Positions 15,331 through 25,036 of a stretch of DNA of 64,000 bases are shown here, piece by piece. Each line of letters begins with the position of its first letter. The first letter of the stretch is position 1. The stretch spans positions 115,017-179,016 of the forward strand of contig DIGE01000018.1 of assembly GCA_002419465.1 (NCBI GenBank), read 5' to 3'. The notes beneath the pieces were generated by a model that searched no databases, was not told the origin of the DNA, and saw nothing but the letters and a program-made list of their open reading frames with translations. Position numbers and translations under genes: made by a program. The stretch comes from Geobacter sp. UBA5730. GTDB taxonomy: Bacteria; Desulfobacterota; Desulfuromonadia; Geobacterales; Pseudopelobacteraceae.

Positions 15331-17094
15331 ATGCGTATGATCGCCCTGTCTGCGCTCCCCGTTATGTTCCTGATGCTGCTTGTATCTGCGGATACATCAG
15401 TCGCTGAAAACAGCTGCCGTTCCTGCCATGAAAGCCAGCAGACCATGCAGCGGCTCGGTTTTCCACATTTTACCGTAACGGCCAGAGCGATCCGGGACCA
15501 GACCAGACATACGACCGCCGATTGCCAGCACTGTCATCTGGGCAACCCGCAGGCCGGCAATAAAGAGCAGGCACACCAAGGGCTGGCCCGACTGCTGGTG
15601 GTCCGCAAGAAGGGGCTTTCCAGCGACCTCTCTCCGCGCACTGAACCGCTGGCCTATGGCAACAACCCGGCCAACCGGTTGTATATTGCTACTGATAAGG
15701 CCGGTGAAAAAACCAGGGATGCCTCGGTGGCGACACTGCAGTGGCAGGACAAGCGGGCCGACAACCAGGCGCTGGATTTTGAAGGGTTGCAAAAGACCTG
15801 CGGGGCCTGCCACCTCCGGGAATTTGAACAGTTTGTGAAAAGTCCCATGGGGGCCATGGCCAAGCAGAGCCAGTACGCCGGCTGGACCGATCCACAACGG
15901 GGGCCACACAACTGCGGTCCCTGGTTCGAAGGCAATCTTGAAAAAATGCAGGCCAACACCGGGATACCGATCCCCAAAGCCGGTCATGCCGTCAACCAGA
16001 AGGTCTGCAACAGTTGCCACACCGGCTGCCTGGACTGCCACTTCAATCCCCGGCCAAGCGATGCCAGAGACCTGACTGCGGGCAGCCACAGCTTTGCCAA
16101 AACACCAGCCAGCCCGGGCTGCTATGGCAATGGCCGGGCCAATCTGTGCCATGCCGGCCCCGAGGATAACCGGCGGGGTGCCGGCTACTACGGCGGTTCC
16201 TTTTCGATCCCCGAAGGGAGCGAGCCGGACGTCCATGTCGCTGCCAAGGTCGGCTGCCTGGACTGCCATGACAGCAGTAAAAACGACCCAACACTTGGCC
16301 ACGGCGTGGTAAAACGCCAGGCAGCTGATTCCTGTGTGCGCTGTCACCGCCAGGCGGTGGCCAACCATGCCGTTTCACGGCACAAAAAGCTAACCTGCGA
16401 GGCCTGCCATATCCAGCGGGTGGCCGGTTACCAGGCCACCTACTGGGGGCCGGGCAAACTGGCCGGGGTTGCCACACCCTTCTTCAAGTTCAAGGGCTAC
16501 CAGGGGATCATGCCGCAGCCGATCCTGATCAAAGACCAGCAGGGACGCTGGATCCCGGTCAAGCCGTACCCGATGGCAGTCCTGAACCAACGCGAGGCAC
16601 CGTTCAAGCCAGGTCTGTACTGGCGCTATCCCGCCAACCTGCCGGACCATCAGCGTACCGACGATGCCTGGGCCTTCACCGGCCTGCATGGCGGCATGGT
16701 GGGTAACAACAAGGCCCTGACCTGGATTCAGCTGGACAAACTATCCCATAAGCTGGGCAAGGCCCGCAGTTGCGACTCCTGCCATGGCGACCTGCTGACC
16801 GGCAGCCAGCTGCAAAACGTGACCTGGGACTATGACGGACCCGGCGCCGAACCGTTCAAGGGCAGTCACCGCGTGATAGCCTCAAAGCACAGTTTGAAGA
16901 TTCAGGATATCCAGGCCCATGATCAGGTGGTGGTTGAAGCGGGCTTCAGCCTGTCGGCGATTGCCCCCTGGGCCTACCTGGACGTCTGGGAGGTCTCCGG
17001 CGACTTCTCAATCCCCGTGCCGTCTGACAAGCCGGCCTACGCTGCCCTGAAGGCCGATCCCCAAACGGCCAGGGCCCAAAAGATCATGCATTAA
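15331..17094 (+). CDS. periplasmic multihaem c-type cytochrome (nine CXXCH)
   Basis: A 587-residue protein with a signal peptide (MRMIALSALPVMFLMLLVSA) and nine CXXCH haem-attachment motifs: CRSCH, CQHCH, CGACH, CNSCH, CLDCH twice, CVRCH, CEACH and CDSCH. A tenth site, CYGNGRANLCH, has eight residues between the cysteines and could be a non-standard haem site. Haem-rich segments flank a central region without Cys. It probably carries electrons in the periplasm, as in Geobacter respiratory chains; partner and acceptor cannot be read from sequence. The start was set at 15331, where AAGGAGG precedes and the signal peptide begins; lon follows after 22 bases. Confidence 0.85.
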   Translation: MRMIALSALPVMFLMLLVSADTSVAENSCRSCHESQQTMQRLGFPHFTVTARAIRDQTRHTTADCQHCHLGNPQAGNKEQAHQGLARLLVVRKKGLSSDLSPRTEPLAYGNNPANRLYIATDKAGEKTRDASVATLQWQDKRADNQALDFEGLQKTCGACHLREFEQFVKSPMGAMAKQSQYAGWTDPQRGPHNCGPWFEGNLEKMQANTGIPIPKAGHAVNQKVCNSCHTGCLDCHFNPRPSDARDLTAGSHSFAKTPASPGCYGNGRANLCHAGPEDNRRGAGYYGGSFSIPEGSEPDVHVAAKVGCLDCHDSSKNDPTLGHGVVKRQAADSCVRCHRQAVANHAVSRHKKLTCEACHIQRVAGYQATYWGPGKLAGVATPFFKFKGYQGIMPQPILIKDQQGRWIPVKPYPMAVLNQREAPFKPGLYWRYPANLPDHQRTDDAWAFTGLHGGMVGNNKALTWIQLDKLSHKLGKARSCDSCHGDLLTGSQLQNVTWDYDGPGAEPFKGSHRVIASKHSLKIQDIQAHDQVVVEAGFSLSAIAPWAYLDVWEVSGDFSIPVPSDKPAYAALKADPQTARAQKIMH

Positions 17095-17116
17095 CCTGAG
17101 GAGTCGTGACGCCCTG

Positions 17117-19435
17117 ATGCCGAACGCGGAACTGAACATACCCGACAGCCTGCCACTCTACCTGCTGAAGGACATGGTGGCTTTCCCCTACATGGTTTTT
17201 CCGGTCTACCTGGATGATGGCGGTGCGCTGCCCTTCAAGGAAGCCCAGGAAAACCACGACGGATTCATCGCCGTGACCCTGCAACGGGCAGACCAGCCCG
17301 ATGGCGACCTGCGGAGCAGGCTGCACGATATCGGCACGGTCTGCAAGGTGACCCAGATCAAGAAGATCACCGGCGGCCGTCACAAGATCACCCTGGAAGG
17401 GGTCAACCGGATCAGGCTGGGGGAACTGGAGCAGACGGCTCCGTATCCGCTGGTCCAGGTGGCGGTGATGCGGGAGTTTGTTGAGAAGGGGCTGGTTTCC
17501 GAGGCGCTGGTGCAGTCACTGATCGGCCTGCTGAAGATCTCGCTCTCCTACGGCAAACCGCTGCCGGACGATGTGATGAAGATGATCGACTACATCGACA
17601 ACCCGGCCCGGCTCTCGGATCTGGTGGCACTGTATGTCAACCTGCCGCTGGCCGACCTGCAGGAGCTTTTGGAGACTGTCGACCCGCTGGAGCGCCTGAA
17701 GAAGGTCTACATCCACCTGACCAACGAGGTGCAGAAGCTGCAGGTCAATTCAGAACTAAAGACCGAGGTCAACCGGCGGGTGGGCAAGAACCAGAAGGAA
17801 TACCTGCTGCGGGAACAGATGAAGCAGATCCAGGAGGAACTGGGGGATGAAGACCCCCGCTCCGCCGACATCAGCGAACTGCGCAAGAAGATCGAGGAGG
17901 CCGGCCTGCCGGAAGAGGTCAGAAAGATCGCCGACAAGGAGCTGAAACGGCTGGAACGGATCAACACGTCGTCGCCGGAATACAGCGTCGCCCGCACCTA
18001 CCTGGACTACCTGGCCGGCATGCCATGGGACATTTCCACCCAGGATCTGCTGGACATCGTCAAGGCCCAAGAGGTGTTGGACGAGGACCACTATAACCTG
18101 AAAAAGGTCAAGGAACGGATCCTGGAGTTCCTGGCCGTGCGTTCCCTGAAGGAGTCCATGAAGGGACCGGTCCTGTGCTTTGTCGGTCCACCGGGGGTGG
18201 GCAAGACCTCGCTGGGACGCTCCATCGCCCGGGCCATGGGCCGCAAATTCGTGCGGGTCTCACTGGGCGGGGTACGCGATGAGGCCGAGATTCGCGGTCA
18301 CCGCCGCACCTATATCGGCGCCCTGCCGGGACGGGTCATCAAGGAGATCTTCCGCTGCGGAGCCAACAACCCGGTCTTCATGCTGGACGAGATCGACAAG
18401 CTGGGTCAGGACTTCCGCGGCGACCCTTCTTCGGCACTGCTGGAGGTGCTTGACCCGGAGCAGAACTTCTCCTTCCAGGATCATTACCTGGATGTGCCGT
18501 TCGACCTCTCCAAGGTGATGTTCATCACCACCGCCAATCAGCTGGATCCGATCCCCGGCCCCCTCAAGGACCGGATGGAGGTAATCCGCCTGGCCGGTTA
18601 CAGCAGCGAGGAAAAGCTGCATATCGCCCGCAGCTTCATTATCCCCCGGGAACTGGAGGAAAACGGCCTGGCCAAAACACCACCCGCCTTTACAGAAGAG
18701 GCGCTGACCCGGATCATCCGCGAGTACACCCGCGAGGCCGGCGTGCGCAACCTGCAGCGCACCATCGGCCAGGTGCTGCGCAAGGTGGCCAAGGAGATCA
18801 CCCAGGGCAAACCGCTGCGCAAGGAGATTACCCCTGAGATTGTCAGCAAACTGCTGGGGCCCAGGAAATTTCACAACGAGGTGGCGGCCGAGCATGACCG
18901 GGTGGGCGTGGTGACCGGCCTGGCCTGGACCGAGACCGGCGGCGACATCCTGTTTGTGGAGGCCACTGCCATGCCGGGCAAGCCGGAACTGATCCTGACC
19001 GGTTCACTGGGCGACGTGATGAAGGAATCGGCCCGGGCGGCGCTTTCCTATGTGCAGGCCCACGCCGGCCAGTTCAACATCCCCCATGGCGCCTTTGAAG
19101 GGCGCCAGATCCATATCCACGTCCCCTCCGGTGCGATCCCCAAAGACGGCCCATCGGCCGGGGTGACCATCGTCACCGCCCTGGTATCGCTGTTGACCGG
19201 CAAGCCGGCCCGCCGCAACGTGGCCATGACCGGCGAGATCACCCTGACCGGCCGGGTGCTGGCCATCGGCGGCCTGAAAGAAAAGGTGCTGGCGGCCCAC
19301 CGTGCCGGAGTCAAGACCGTGCTGGCGCCGGCCCGCAACCGGGACGATCTGGAAGACCTGCCGGACAACGTGCGCCAGGAACTGGAGTTCCACTTTATTG
19401 ACGAGGCGGCTGAAGCCGTGGCAGTGGTGCTGTAA
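17117..19435 (+). CDS. lon: ATP-dependent protease Lon
   Basis: A 772-residue Lon (LonA). The N-terminal substrate-binding domain (LPLYLLKDMVAFPYMVFP) is followed by a coiled-coil stretch and an AAA module with Walker A GPPGVGKTS (around residue 356) and Walker B VFMLDEIDKL. The protease domain carries the catalytic Ser in PKDGPSAGVT (around 679) and Lys in GLKEKVLAAHRAG (around 722). It degrades misfolded and regulatory proteins in the cytoplasm, and Lon-type proteases release VapC and CcdB by removing their antitoxins, several of which lie in this window. It sits between the cytochrome and mla genes, all in one direction. Confidence 0.97.
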   Translation: MPNAELNIPDSLPLYLLKDMVAFPYMVFPVYLDDGGALPFKEAQENHDGFIAVTLQRADQPDGDLRSRLHDIGTVCKVTQIKKITGGRHKITLEGVNRIRLGELEQTAPYPLVQVAVMREFVEKGLVSEALVQSLIGLLKISLSYGKPLPDDVMKMIDYIDNPARLSDLVALYVNLPLADLQELLETVDPLERLKKVYIHLTNEVQKLQVNSELKTEVNRRVGKNQKEYLLREQMKQIQEELGDEDPRSADISELRKKIEEAGLPEEVRKIADKELKRLERINTSSPEYSVARTYLDYLAGMPWDISTQDLLDIVKAQEVLDEDHYNLKKVKERILEFLAVRSLKESMKGPVLCFVGPPGVGKTSLGRSIARAMGRKFVRVSLGGVRDEAEIRGHRRTYIGALPGRVIKEIFRCGANNPVFMLDEIDKLGQDFRGDPSSALLEVLDPEQNFSFQDHYLDVPFDLSKVMFITTANQLDPIPGPLKDRMEVIRLAGYSSEEKLHIARSFIIPRELEENGLAKTPPAFTEEALTRIIREYTREAGVRNLQRTIGQVLRKVAKEITQGKPLRKEITPEIVSKLLGPRKFHNEVAAEHDRVGVVTGLAWTETGGDILFVEATAMPGKPELILTGSLGDVMKESARAALSYVQAHAGQFNIPHGAFEGRQIHIHVPSGAIPKDGPSAGVTIVTALVSLLTGKPARRNVAMTGEITLTGRVLAIGGLKEKVLAAHRAGVKTVLAPARNRDDLEDLPDNVRQELEFHFIDEAAEAVAVVL

Positions 19436-19438
19436 ACC

Positions 19439-20209
19439 ATGAGACTGGCCGCCATCGATCAAGCAGCCCTGCGTTTTTTTGCGGACCTGCAGGATTTTTT
19501 CCTGCTTTCCTGGAAGGCGTTTTCGCGCATCTTCCAGCGTCCCAGCTACTACCGCGACTTTGCCATCCAGTTTGACAAATTGGGTTTCGGCTCAATTGTG
19601 ATCTGCTTCCTGACCGGCCTGTTCACCGGCATGGTGATGGCCCTGCAGTTTCTGATCCAGCTCAAGCCGTTTGCCGCCACCAGCTACATCGGCGGCATGG
19701 TGGCGGTCACCATGATCAAGGAACTGGGGCCGGTGCTGGCTTCTCTGATGGTGGCCGGTCGGGTCGGGTCGGCCATCACCGCCGAATTGGGCACCATGGT
19801 TGTCACGGAACAGGTGGACGCCATGCGGGTGGAAGGGACCGACATCATCCAGCGGTTGGTGACCGCGCGCCTTAAGGCGATGTTGCTGGCCATGCCGCTC
19901 CTGACGATCATGACCGACGCCGTCTCGCTGCTGGGGGGCTACATCATCGCCGCCGGCTATGGCATCAGTCCCACCATGTATATGTCGTCCTTCACCCAGT
20001 TTCTGTTCCCGATCGACTACTTCGAGGGGCTGATCAAACCGCTGGTTTTCGGCGGCCTGATCACCATGATCGCCTGCCACACCGGCCTTAATACCGGCGG
20101 CGGGGCCGAGGGGGTCGGGGCCGCAGCCAAACGGGCGGTGGTGATCTCCTCGGTGACGGTGCTGATGGTGGACTTCTTCCTGACCAAATTAATCGTGGTG
20201 TTCAGATAA
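19439..20209 (+). CDS. mlaE: MlaE-family lipid ABC transporter permease
   Basis: A 256-residue integral membrane permease with the MlaE motifs: GLFTGMVMALQF, then GPVLASLMVAGRVGSAITAELGTM, and five or so hydrophobic segments. MlaE pairs with MlaF and MlaD to move phospholipids between the inner and outer membranes. It starts four bases after lon and is followed at once by mlaF, so all are probably co-transcribed. Confidence 0.92.
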   Translation: MRLAAIDQAALRFFADLQDFFLLSWKAFSRIFQRPSYYRDFAIQFDKLGFGSIVICFLTGLFTGMVMALQFLIQLKPFAATSYIGGMVAVTMIKELGPVLASLMVAGRVGSAITAELGTMVVTEQVDAMRVEGTDIIQRLVTARLKAMLLAMPLLTIMTDAVSLLGGYIIAAGYGISPTMYMSSFTQFLFPIDYFEGLIKPLVFGGLITMIACHTGLNTGGGAEGVGAAAKRAVVISSVTVLMVDFFLTKLIVVFR

Positions 20210-20965
20210 ATGCCAACCAACGATCAGAGCATACGGATGGAAAAAGTCTGCTACACCGTGGGCGGCCGCACCATCCTGACCGACTTCGACATGTTGTTTG
20301 AGCGCGGCGTGAACCGTACCATCCTTGGGGTGAGCGGCTCCGGCAAGACCACCATCCTCAAACTGATCCTGGGCCTGATCCACCCCCAACACGGCCGGAT
20401 ATTCATCAACGGCCTGGAGATCACCGGCCAGCCTGAGGCCGCCTATCGGGAGCAACGCAAGAAGATCGCCGTCGTCTTTCAGGGCGGGGCGCTGTTTGAC
20501 TCGATGACGGTGGGAGAGAATGTCGGCTACCGGCTATTCGAGGAAGGCCGTCTGCCTGAGGCCCGGATCGAGGAAATCGTGCGGGAGAAGCTGCGTTTTG
20601 TGGGGGTTGAGCCGGCACTCAACCTCTACCCGGCCGAGCTGTCAGGCGGCATGAAGAAGCGGGTGGCCATCGCCCGGGCACTGGCGGCCGATCCCGAGTA
20701 CATCTTTTTTGACGAGCCGACCACCGGTCTGGATCCGATCGGGGTCTACAACATCGTGTCACTGATGCGGCGGTTACAGCAAGACGGCAAGACCACCCTG
20801 ATGGTGACCCACGACCTGGCCACCGCCTTTGCCACCTCGCAACGTTTTTCGTTGATCCATGAATCCCGCCTGGCCTTTGAGGGCAGCGAGGCGGAGCTGA
20901 GGGCCAGTGAACTGTACAATGTAAAAGAATTTTTGAAACCGACAGATCAATCACTTTTTGTATGA
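20210..20965 (+). CDS. mlaF: MlaF-family lipid ABC transporter ATPase
   Basis: A 251-residue ABC ATPase: Walker A GVSGSGKTTILK (around residue 41), signature LSGGMKKRVAIARALA, Walker B EYIFFDEPTTGLDPIG and the switch His in MVTHDLA. The LSGGM form with KKR is typical of the Mla/Ttg2 group. It directly follows mlaE and powers lipid transport with it. The start is the ATG one base after the mlaE stop. Confidence 0.93.
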   Translation: MPTNDQSIRMEKVCYTVGGRTILTDFDMLFERGVNRTILGVSGSGKTTILKLILGLIHPQHGRIFINGLEITGQPEAAYREQRKKIAVVFQGGALFDSMTVGENVGYRLFEEGRLPEARIEEIVREKLRFVGVEPALNLYPAELSGGMKKRVAIARALAADPEYIFFDEPTTGLDPIGVYNIVSLMRRLQQDGKTTLMVTHDLATAFATSQRFSLIHESRLAFEGSEAELRASELYNVKEFLKPTDQSLFV

Positions 20966-20978
20966 GACGGTGACACCT

Positions 20979-22061
20979 ATGGAACGAAGCAATCAGATCA
21001 GCTGGGCCCAGGTGCGGGCCGGCATCTTCATCCTGGCAGCGCTCGTGGTGCTGGCAGGGGCGATCCTGCTGATGGGGCAGAAGACCAAATTGTTCACCCC
21101 CACCAGCGCCCTTAACATTACCATGGACAACGTGGCTGGATTAAAGGTCGGCGCGCCGGTCTGGCTGGCCGGGGTGGATGTGGGGGTGGTGGAACAGATC
21201 CGCTTTAAGGACCCCCGCAAGAGCAATGAGATCAATATCTCCATGAAGATTGACCAGGAGGCCCTCAAAAAGGTGGGCGCCGACTCACTCATCACCATCA
21301 AGACCCGTGGCCTGATGGGTGAAAAGTATGTGGATATTGTCCCCTCCCGGCAGTACCATGAAAAACCGGGCGACAACTTCAGCGGTCAGTCGGTGCACAC
21401 CATCGATGATGTGGCCCAGAAGGCCAGCGTTACCGTTGACAAGCTGAACGGCATTGTGGATGACATCCGCCAGGGCAAGGGCACCCTGGGCAAACTGGCC
21501 ACCGACACCACCCTCTACACCAACACCGTGCAGCTTTCGGCGGAGCTGAAAGAGCTGACCACCACCATCAACCGCGGCCAGGGCAGCCTGGGCCATTTCA
21601 TCCGCAGCAGTGAGCCCTACGACAAGCTGATGAGCATCCTGACCCGGTCCGACAAGACCCTTCAGGATATCCAGACCTCGGAAGGCACCCTGAACCGGCT
21701 GATCTACGACAAGACCCTCTACACCAAACTGACCGCACTGGCCGACAAGAGCATCAGCGCCGCCGACGATGTACGGGAACTGAACCGCAAGTTAACCTCC
21801 AAGGAATCCAGCATGGGCATGCTGATCAACGACAAGGAACTGTACGACAAGGCCCTCTCGCTGATCACCAAGGCCGACAACTCGATGAAGGACCTGGAAA
21901 GCATCACGGCCCGGGTCAAGGCCGGCCAGGGCACCATGGGCAAGCTGGTCAACGAGCAGGAACTGTACGATAAGCTGAACAAATCCGTAGAATCCCTGGA
22001 CGCCCTGGTGACGGATATCAAGCAGAACCCCGGGCGCTACGTCAAGCTGTCACTGTTTTAG
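20979..22061 (+). CDS. mlaD: MlaD-like MCE-domain protein
   Basis: A 360-residue protein with one N-terminal membrane helix (AGIFILAALVVLAGAILLMG) and an MCE domain (TSALNITMDNVAGLKVGAPVWLAGVDVG). The long helical C-terminus contains repeated G-T-L-G-K/M-L units (for example KGTLGKL, QGSLGHF, EGTLNRL, QGTMGKL), typical of MCE proteins that form a periplasmic tunnel for lipids. Start at the ATG at 20979; a TTG seven codons earlier overlaps mlaF and is less likely. It is the periplasmic partner of MlaE and MlaF. Confidence 0.9.
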   Translation: MERSNQISWAQVRAGIFILAALVVLAGAILLMGQKTKLFTPTSALNITMDNVAGLKVGAPVWLAGVDVGVVEQIRFKDPRKSNEINISMKIDQEALKKVGADSLITIKTRGLMGEKYVDIVPSRQYHEKPGDNFSGQSVHTIDDVAQKASVTVDKLNGIVDDIRQGKGTLGKLATDTTLYTNTVQLSAELKELTTTINRGQGSLGHFIRSSEPYDKLMSILTRSDKTLQDIQTSEGTLNRLIYDKTLYTKLTALADKSISAADDVRELNRKLTSKESSMGMLINDKELYDKALSLITKADNSMKDLESITARVKAGQGTMGKLVNEQELYDKLNKSVESLDALVTDIKQNPGRYVKLSLF

Positions 22062-22076
22062 GAGGATCGACCCGCG

Positions 22077-23576
22077 ATGAAACGACTGTTGTATGGATGC
22101 CTGCTCTGCCTCTGGCTGGCTGCCCCCCTGCCGCTGCAGGCGGCCGGCCTGGAAGAGAAAGTTATTGAACATACCTTTAAAAATGGCCTGAAGCTGCTGA
22201 TGGTGGAGCGTCACAGCTCCCCCACCGTATCGGCCTGGATCCGCTTCAAGGTGGGCAGCGGCGACGAACGCAGTGACGAACGGGGCATCGCCCACCTGCT
22301 GGAGCACATGCTGTTCAAAGGCACCACCACCCTGGGCACCAGGGACTACGCCGCTGAAAAACCCCTGCTGGACAGGATTGAAGCCACTGCCCAGCAGCTG
22401 CTGGCAGAACAGGCCAGGGGTCTCAAGGCCGATAGTGCGGCGGTCAAACGACTGAAGCAGCAGTTGACCGACCTCGAAAAGCAGGCCCAGCGGTTTGTGG
22501 TGAAAGATGAATTTTTTGACCTCTACGCCCGTAACGGCGGTTCCGGCTACAACGCCTTCACCAGCAAGGACGGCACCACCTACCTGATTTCGCTGCCGGC
22601 CAACAAACTTGAACTGTGGGCAGCCATCGAGTCGGACCGGATGCGCACCCCGGTGCTGCGGGAGTTCTACAGCGAGCGCTCGGTGGTGATGGAGGAACGC
22701 CGCCGTTCCTACGATGCCGAACCGGGTGCCAAGCTGTGGGAGACCTTCATCGCCAACGCCTACAACGCCCACCCCTACGGCCAGCCGATCATCGGCTGGA
22801 TGTCGGACATCGAGCAGCTTTCCCGCACCAAGGCGGAACGGTTTCTGAAACAGTTCTACGCCCCCACGAACGCCGTGATCGCCGTGGTGGGCGACATCAA
22901 TCCGCAACAGGTGATCGCTCTGGTGGGACGCTACTTTGGCGAACTGCCCCCCGGCACGCCGGTGCCGGAGGTAACCGTAACAGAGGAACGGCAACGCGGC
23001 GAACGCCGGGTGGAGATCATCGGCGACGCCGAACCGGAGCTGGTAATCGGCTTTCACAAAACCGCTCTGGGAGCCAAGGACGACGAAGTCTTCGACGTGA
23101 TCGGCGCCATCCTGGGCCAGGGCCGCACCTCCCGGCTCTACCGTTCGCTGGTGCTTGAGAAACAACTCGCCACCGATGTCTCGGTTTTTGATGCGCCGGG
23201 CAGCCGCTACCCCAACCTGTTTGTGCTGTCCGCCACCCCGCGGGCGCCCCACAGCGCCGCCGAGGTGGAACAGGCTCTGCTGGCCGAACTGGAGCATCTC
23301 AAAGAGCAACCGGTCACCCAGCGTGAGCTGCAACAGGTTCTCAACAAGCTGGAATTCGAGGAGACCCGCCAGATGGGGACCAACGGCGGTCTGGCCCGCA
23401 ACCTGACCGAATACGAGGCGGTCACCGGTTCGTGGCGTTTTCTGACCGGCTATCGGGCCAAGGTCGAAAAGGTCACCCCGGCCGATCTGCAACGGGTGGC
23501 CAGGGACTACTTCACCCGCGAAAACCGGATCGTCGGCACCCTGGTGAAGAACGGCACAGGGGGTAAGACAAAATGA
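22077..23576 (+). CDS. M16-family zinc metallopeptidase (active subunit)
   Basis: A 499-residue secreted or periplasmic peptidase. A signal peptide (MKRLLYGCLLCLWLAAPLPL) is followed by an M16 domain with the inverted zinc motif HLLEHMLF (HxxEH, around residue 73) and the third ligand Glu in ERSVVMEERR. The second half is the M16 C-terminal domain. It overlaps the next gene by four bases; in such pairs one subunit is catalytic and the other is not, and this is the catalytic one. Coupling to the mla genes suggests an envelope role. Confidence 0.9.
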   Translation: MKRLLYGCLLCLWLAAPLPLQAAGLEEKVIEHTFKNGLKLLMVERHSSPTVSAWIRFKVGSGDERSDERGIAHLLEHMLFKGTTTLGTRDYAAEKPLLDRIEATAQQLLAEQARGLKADSAAVKRLKQQLTDLEKQAQRFVVKDEFFDLYARNGGSGYNAFTSKDGTTYLISLPANKLELWAAIESDRMRTPVLREFYSERSVVMEERRRSYDAEPGAKLWETFIANAYNAHPYGQPIIGWMSDIEQLSRTKAERFLKQFYAPTNAVIAVVGDINPQQVIALVGRYFGELPPGTPVPEVTVTEERQRGERRVEIIGDAEPELVIGFHKTALGAKDDEVFDVIGAILGQGRTSRLYRSLVLEKQLATDVSVFDAPGSRYPNLFVLSATPRAPHSAAEVEQALLAELEHLKEQPVTQRELQQVLNKLEFEETRQMGTNGGLARNLTEYEAVTGSWRFLTGYRAKVEKVTPADLQRVARDYFTRENRIVGTLVKNGTGGKTK

Positions 23577-24979
23577 GGCTCTGGATAGCAACACTGATCG
23601 CCGGACTGCTCTGCGTAAGCACCGTCTGGTCTGCCGAATTGGCCAATCCGCGCACCATGACATTTCCACCGCTCACCTTCGCCCTGCCCAAGGCCGAACG
23701 GGTGCTGCTGAAAAACGGCACGCCGGTCTACCTGTTGCAGGATCGAGAACTGCCGATCGTCACCGTAGCCGCTCTGATCCGTACCGGGTCGGTCTACGAC
23801 CCGGCCCCGAAGAGCGGACTGGCTGCCCTGACCGGCTCACTGCTGCGCGATGGCGGCACCAGATCCCTTGAGCCCGGCCAGCTGGACGACGAGCTGGAGT
23901 TCATGGCCTCGGCCGTGGAGAGCTCATTCGGCAGTGACAGCGGCACGGTCGCCATGACCACCCTCACCAAAAATCTGGAGCGCAGCCTGCAGCTGTTCAG
24001 CGAGGTGCTGCTGCATCCCCGGTTCGATCAAGCCCGCCTGGAGGTGGCCCGGCGCCAGGCCGTTGAGGCGATCCGCCGCCAGAATGATGACCCGAAAGAG
24101 GTGGGCGACCGGGAACTCCAAAAGACGCTCTACGCCGGACACCCGCTGGGCGTGCTCCCCACGGCCGAATCAGTGCGTGCCATCACCCGCAGCGACCTGG
24201 TGGCCTTCCACCAGCGCTTTGTGCGTCCCGACAACCTGCTGATCACGGTTGCTGGCGACTTTGACCGGGATCGGATGCTCGCCCTGCTGAACCGGCTGCT
24301 GGCGGCCGGAAAGCCTGCCGCGCCGCTGGCGCTGCCGGACATTCCTGCCGTGCCGGTCACCTTCAAGCCTGAACTGCTGTTTGCCCGTAAAGAGGTCAAC
24401 CAATCGGTGATCCGGCTGGGGCACCTGGGCACCACCAAGGAGGACCCGGACCTCTACGCGATCCGCGTACTGGACTTTATCCTGGGGGGCAGTTTCACCT
24501 CACGGCTGATGATGGAGATTCGCACCAACCAGGGACTTGCCTACCACGTGGGCAGCCACTTTGATATCGGACGCCGCTTCACCGGCAGTTTCAGCGCTGA
24601 AACCGAGACCAGGGCCGAGACTACCGTCAAGACCATCGGCCTGATGACCTCGATCATCGCCGCAGTTCGTCAGGAGCCGGTGACTGAGCAGGAGCTCAAA
24701 CTAGCCAAGGATTCGATCATCAACTCCTTTCTGTTCGGCTTTACCACACCGGCCAGCATCGTGACCCAGCAGGCCCGGCTGGAGCTTTACGGCTACCAGC
24801 CCGACTACCTGGAACGCTACCGGGAGCGGATAGCAGCGGTCACCCGCGAGGATGTCCTGCGGGCGGCCCGCAAACAACTGCGGCCAGAGGCGTTCAAACT
24901 GGTGGTGGTGGGAGATGACAAGCTGTTCGACCGGCCGCTGTCCGGCATCGGGACGGTGCGTGAACTGGTTTTGCAATGA
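23573..24979 (+). CDS. M16-family peptidase-like protein (inactive subunit)
   Basis: A 468-residue M16 homologue with a signal peptide (MRLWIATLIAGLLCVST). At the zinc-site position it reads SGLAALTGSLLRDG, so HxxEH is missing and it cannot be catalytic alone. The C-terminal half keeps FILGGSFTSRLMMEIRTNQGLAY, the substrate-binding motif typical of non-catalytic partners. It probably forms a heterodimer with the upstream active subunit. The genes overlap by four bases. Confidence 0.9.
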   Translation: MRLWIATLIAGLLCVSTVWSAELANPRTMTFPPLTFALPKAERVLLKNGTPVYLLQDRELPIVTVAALIRTGSVYDPAPKSGLAALTGSLLRDGGTRSLEPGQLDDELEFMASAVESSFGSDSGTVAMTTLTKNLERSLQLFSEVLLHPRFDQARLEVARRQAVEAIRRQNDDPKEVGDRELQKTLYAGHPLGVLPTAESVRAITRSDLVAFHQRFVRPDNLLITVAGDFDRDRMLALLNRLLAAGKPAAPLALPDIPAVPVTFKPELLFARKEVNQSVIRLGHLGTTKEDPDLYAIRVLDFILGGSFTSRLMMEIRTNQGLAYHVGSHFDIGRRFTGSFSAETETRAETTVKTIGLMTSIIAAVRQEPVTEQELKLAKDSIINSFLFGFTTPASIVTQQARLELYGYQPDYLERYRERIAAVTREDVLRAARKQLRPEAFKLVVVGDDKLFDRPLSGIGTVRELVLQ

Positions 24980-25036
24980 TGACGCTCAAGTTTTTCGGGC
25001 AACTGTCCGATGGAGCTAGTAATGGAGGATGCAGCT

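Noticed and set aside
15397..16368. A 323-codon open frame on the minus strand
   Set aside because: It is antisense to the nine-CXXCH cytochrome; the haem motifs and signal peptide are on the plus strand.
22050..23669. A 539-codon open frame on the minus strand
   Set aside because: It lies entirely opposite the M16 peptidase gene, has no ribosome site or motif, and its length follows from the GC-rich codon pattern of the real gene.
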